Part shown: positions 61,426 to 64,000 of the stretch, in pieces
Position numbering within the stretch: position 1 is the first letter of the stretch
How the letters are laid out: the number at the start of each line of letters is the position of its first letter
Assembly (NCBI GenBank): GCA_013298665.1
Contig: JAAFIK010000012.1
Coordinates: 1 to 64,000, forward strand
DNA from: Chitinophagales bacterium
GTDB taxonomy: Bacteria > Bacteroidota > Bacteroidia > Chitinophagales > Chitinophagaceae
DNA: 64,000 bases
Direction: 5' to 3'
Position numbers and translations under genes: made by a program
Notes under the pieces: model-generated
What the model was told of the DNA's origin: nothing
Seen by the model: the letters and a program-made list of their open reading frames with translations, nothing else
Database searches by the model: none

Positions 61426-61443
61426 ACAAAAAATGACCTGGCT

Positions 61444-63252
61444 TTACCGCACGCCGTGCATGAGTTTTTTGATCAGGGGCGTAAGCCCGTATAGCAACAA
61501 TGCTGCAACGCCGCAAAGCACCACAAAGAGCATAAAGAAGTCGTACAAAGATTTAAGGGTGAAGCCCATAAACTTGGGATACCCAACAGCGATAAGTTTT
61601 TCCGACTGTATTGTACTGAGCTGTGCAGTCGTGAGTACAGAATCTTTTTTCTCAAAAATTTTCACAAAGTCGAATCCGTTCTTTTTTCCTTTATCATAGT
61701 CGATATCCGCTGATATTTTCATTTTCGCCAGTGTGTACAACTCATTTCCGTCCGGCTCTTTCCTGCCGTCCAGAATTCCCTGCAGGTCAATATTTTTCTT
61801 CTGTGCATCAATATATTTATCCGTGGTGGGTGGCAGGAGTGCCCCCAATGTACCTGTAAGGGCATAACCAGCGGCATTCCCCAGAAACCATACCCCCATC
61901 AGTAATGAGGCAAACCGTTTTGGCGCAAGCTTGGCTACCAGCGACAGCCCTATCGGAGAAAGACAAAGTTCGCCCCAGGTATGGAGCAGATAGAGGATGA
62001 TCATCCAGATCACACCTACTTTACCATTTATGCCCAGGTCTTTTACCTGCGTAGCGATGATATAATAACCAAGGGCTATCAGTCCCAGGCCAAGTGCTTG
62101 CTTTACTGTGGAAATGGGTTCCATTTTTCGCTTTTGCATCCAAAGCCATAGTGCACTGAAGGGTAAGGCGAAAATGATCACAAAAATACCGTTGAAATTC
62201 TGCACCATTGTGGGCGGCATTTGCCAGCCGAGGATATTGGTATCGGTTTGTTTATCGGCAATAAAGGTGAGGGAAGATCCGGCTTGCTCAAAGGCAGCCC
62301 AGAAGAAAATCACAAAGAAGCACACGATGTACAGTACAAATATGCGGTCTTTTTCAATTTTCGTGATTGTTTTGTCGGACACAATCAGGAAAGCGAGACT
62401 GATACCCGAACCATAAATAAAAGGATATAGCCAGGCCTTGATGGGCGAAACACCCGGACCATCAAGGAAATAATGAAAAAACAGGGTAAGACCCACCAGC
62501 ATAGCACCTGCCAGCAGGATATTGGGCAATGTGAATTTTGCCTGTGCCGATTCGTCATCAGGCGTATCAGCTTTATTAGGCTTGCCGCCAAGCGGAGCGC
62601 CATCGGGAGAAACAACATATTTATTTTTCAGGAAAAAGAAAACAACCGTACCAAGAATCATGGCGATGCCTGCTGCCAGAAACCCCCATTTGAATGCCCC
62701 GAGGTTACGGATACCATCGTGCTTGTCATCACCAAAGAAAGGACAGATAAACTGGCCAAGAGTGGCGCCAACATTTATGCCCATGTAAAATATGGTGAAG
62801 GCAGAATCCAGTTTGCTCTTTTGTTCTTTGGGATAGAGCGAGCCCACCATGGAGGAAATATTAGGTTTGAAGAAGCCGTTACCGAAAATGATTGTAAGCA
62901 GCGCCACCCACATTACACTTTTGGCTAAGGGCAGGTTGGAGGCGAATGTACTGGCGCTTAAAAAGAGCATTAATTGCCCGATGGCCATGGCTGTTCCCCC
63001 AAGGATGATACAATTCCGGTTACCGAGGTATTTGTCTGAGATATACCCACCCAGCATAGGTGTCAGGTAACACAATCCGAGAAAGCCACCATAAATAATA
63101 GAAGCGTCTTTATCACCCATCATAAGCGCTTCGGCGATAAACAGGGAAAGCAGTGCCCGCATGCCATAAAAGTTAAATCGCTCCCACATCTCGGTTCCGA
63201 ACAATACCCATAGGCCTTTGGGGTGTCCTTTCTGTGTTGTTACTTCAGTCAT
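61444..63252 (-). CDS. POT-family proton-dependent oligopeptide transporter
   Basis: 602 residues starting MTEVTTQKGHPKGLWVLFGT. The same signatures as its neighbour: GTEMWERFNFYGMRALLSLF, GGYISDKYLGNRNCIILGG and GNGFFKPNISSMVGSLYP, with GELCLSPIGLSLVAKLAP in the C-terminal half. A loop of about 70 residues near the end (TDKYIDAQKKNIDLQGILDG) is inserted before the last helix and is absent in the paralogue. It should import peptides. Own terminator at 61398-61425. Confidence 0.95.
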   Translation of the reverse strand: MTEVTTQKGHPKGLWVLFGTEMWERFNFYGMRALLSLFIAEALMMGDKDASIIYGGFLGLCYLTPMLGGYISDKYLGNRNCIILGGTAMAIGQLMLFLSASTFASNLPLAKSVMWVALLTIIFGNGFFKPNISSMVGSLYPKEQKSKLDSAFTIFYMGINVGATLGQFICPFFGDDKHDGIRNLGAFKWGFLAAGIAMILGTVVFFFLKNKYVVSPDGAPLGGKPNKADTPDDESAQAKFTLPNILLAGAMLVGLTLFFHYFLDGPGVSPIKAWLYPFIYGSGISLAFLIVSDKTITKIEKDRIFVLYIVCFFVIFFWAAFEQAGSSLTFIADKQTDTNILGWQMPPTMVQNFNGIFVIIFALPFSALWLWMQKRKMEPISTVKQALGLGLIALGYYIIATQVKDLGINGKVGVIWMIILYLLHTWGELCLSPIGLSLVAKLAPKRFASLLMGVWFLGNAAGYALTGTLGALLPPTTDKYIDAQKKNIDLQGILDGRKEPDGNELYTLAKMKISADIDYDKGKKNGFDFVKIFEKKDSVLTTAQLSTIQSEKLIAVGYPKFMGFTLKSLYDFFMLFVVLCGVAALLLYGLTPLIKKLMHGVR

Positions 63253-63451
63253 ATTCAGTTGGTTTTTGTGCAGAAAAAAATGATTGTACTGGCCGTAAAA
63301 TACACAAATTCTCCTTTGTTCATCCTAAATTGCTCCTCTTTTAACAAAAACCTGCCATTTTTTTTTACCACTGGCAAAATAATTGTGCTGTCTATATCAA
63401 TGCGGCTTAAATTGCATTATCAAAGCAATTGGTCAAACCGATTCTTATTTC

Positions 63452-64000
63452 ATGAATATACTTCTCATTGGCGCTGGCGGCCGGGAACATACCCTCGCCT
63501 GGAAATTGATCCAGAGCCCTCACTGCAGCAAACTTTTTATTGCCCCCGGCAATCCGGGTACTGCGCAATGTGGTACGAATGTACCTATTGGAATCAACGA
63601 TTTTGCAGCACAGGAACAGTTGTGCCGCGATGAGAATATAAGTATCGTTTTTGTAGGCCCTGAAGAACCCCTTGTACTGGGTATTCATGATTATTTTGCG
63701 GCTGCACACAGCAGAACACCCATAGGAACAGACTGGAAGGGCCTGATCGGCCCTTCAAAACAGGCTGCCGCACTGGAAGGCAGCAAGGCATTTGCCAAAA
63801 TGTTTATGCAACGGCATGGCATTCCTACAGCCGCTTACCACGAATTTGATGCTTCCAATTATACCATGGGAATGGAGTATATCCAAAAACAACCCCTTCC
63901 GATCGTACTCAAGGCCGATGGACTGGCTGCAGGCAAGGGAGTGGTGATCTGCCAGAATCATGTAGAAGCCCTGGCTGAATTTGAACTCATGATCCGCCAG
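63452..64000 (+). CDS. purD: Phosphoribosylamine-glycine ligase, N-terminal part
   Basis: Begins at ATG 63452 and continues beyond the window; 183 residues are visible. MNILLIGAGGREHTLAWKLI is the PurD start, followed by FIAPGNPGTAQCGTNV, IVFVGPEEPLVLGI, GPSKQAAALEGSKAFAKMFM and the ATP-grasp lysine region PLPIVLKADGLAAGKGVVI. It makes GAR in purine synthesis. It is transcribed away from the POT gene, with 199 bp between the two starts. Confidence 0.97.
   Translation, partial: MNILLIGAGGREHTLAWKLIQSPHCSKLFIAPGNPGTAQCGTNVPIGINDFAAQEQLCRDENISIVFVGPEEPLVLGIHDYFAAAHSRTPIGTDWKGLIGPSKQAAALEGSKAFAKMFMQRHGIPTAAYHEFDASNYTMGMEYIQKQPLPIVLKADGLAAGKGVVICQNHVEALAEFELMIRQ

Overview
The window looks like a chromosomal segment of a Bacteroidota bacterium, most probably of the Chitinophagaceae type. 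Several signs point that way: promoters of the TTTG / TAnnTTTG kind, weak or absent Shine-Dalgarno sequences, a secreted alpha-amylase with a type IX secretion (T9SS) C-terminal tail, YD-repeat/DUF6443 proteins, DUF5606, a SWIM-SNF2 helicase, tandem POT peptide transporters, and many signal-peptide lipoproteins without known function. The assignment rests on gene content, not on rRNA, of which none is present.

Layout. 1-4056 holds two minus-strand YD/RHS-type secreted proteins, the first cut by the window edge. 4308-4838 is an array of twelve and a third 43-bp palindromic tandem repeats, followed by a small Xre regulator. 5384-9513 is a compact minus-strand conflict cassette: EAD1-trypsin protease, EAD1-SIR2-like protein and a membrane-anchored nSTAND1 NTPase. 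9686-15276 is a run of minus-strand household and envelope genes (KdnA-like aminotransferase, GHL10 hydrolase, MarR, NTF2-like, AI-2E permease, radical SAM-SPASM). 15537-20614 is a plus-strand run (DUF5606, M3 peptidase, Rieske, PAP2, ArnT-like glycosyltransferase). A tRNA-Asn follows at 20763, then a visibly AT-rich accessory stretch to about 25500 (HigBA toxin-antitoxin, secreted astacin-like protease and partner, broken small genes). 25554-34301 carries an alpha/beta hydrolase, a secreted MORN-type protein, two lipoproteins and a large FG-GAP/IPT surface protein whose 5' end is frameshifted by a perfect 127-bp tandem duplication.

34391-36202 is typA. 36983-39793 is a very AT-rich lone gene for a 936-aa SIR2 protein that resembles antiphage NADases. 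40013-44357 is an unusual cluster: ATP-grasp ligase, ATP-grasp-SET methyltransferase fusion, ABC-type membrane domain without ATPase, and a second small SET protein. It ends tail to tail with an SNF2/SWIM helicase. The right part (48375-64000) has an FKBP isomerase, a PAS histidine kinase, a PQQ-type propeller protein, the GH13 amylase, two paralogous lipoproteins, a class A beta-lactamase, two POT transporters and the start of purD.

The three most interesting items are the EAD1/nSTAND1 cassette (a recognised class of conflict system in a particular protease + degenerate-SIR2 form), the ATP-grasp/SET cluster (function unknown; a candidate small-molecule or peptide ligation plus methylation pathway), and the palindromic 43-bp array. 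Functional statements come from motif recognition by eye; no database search was possible.
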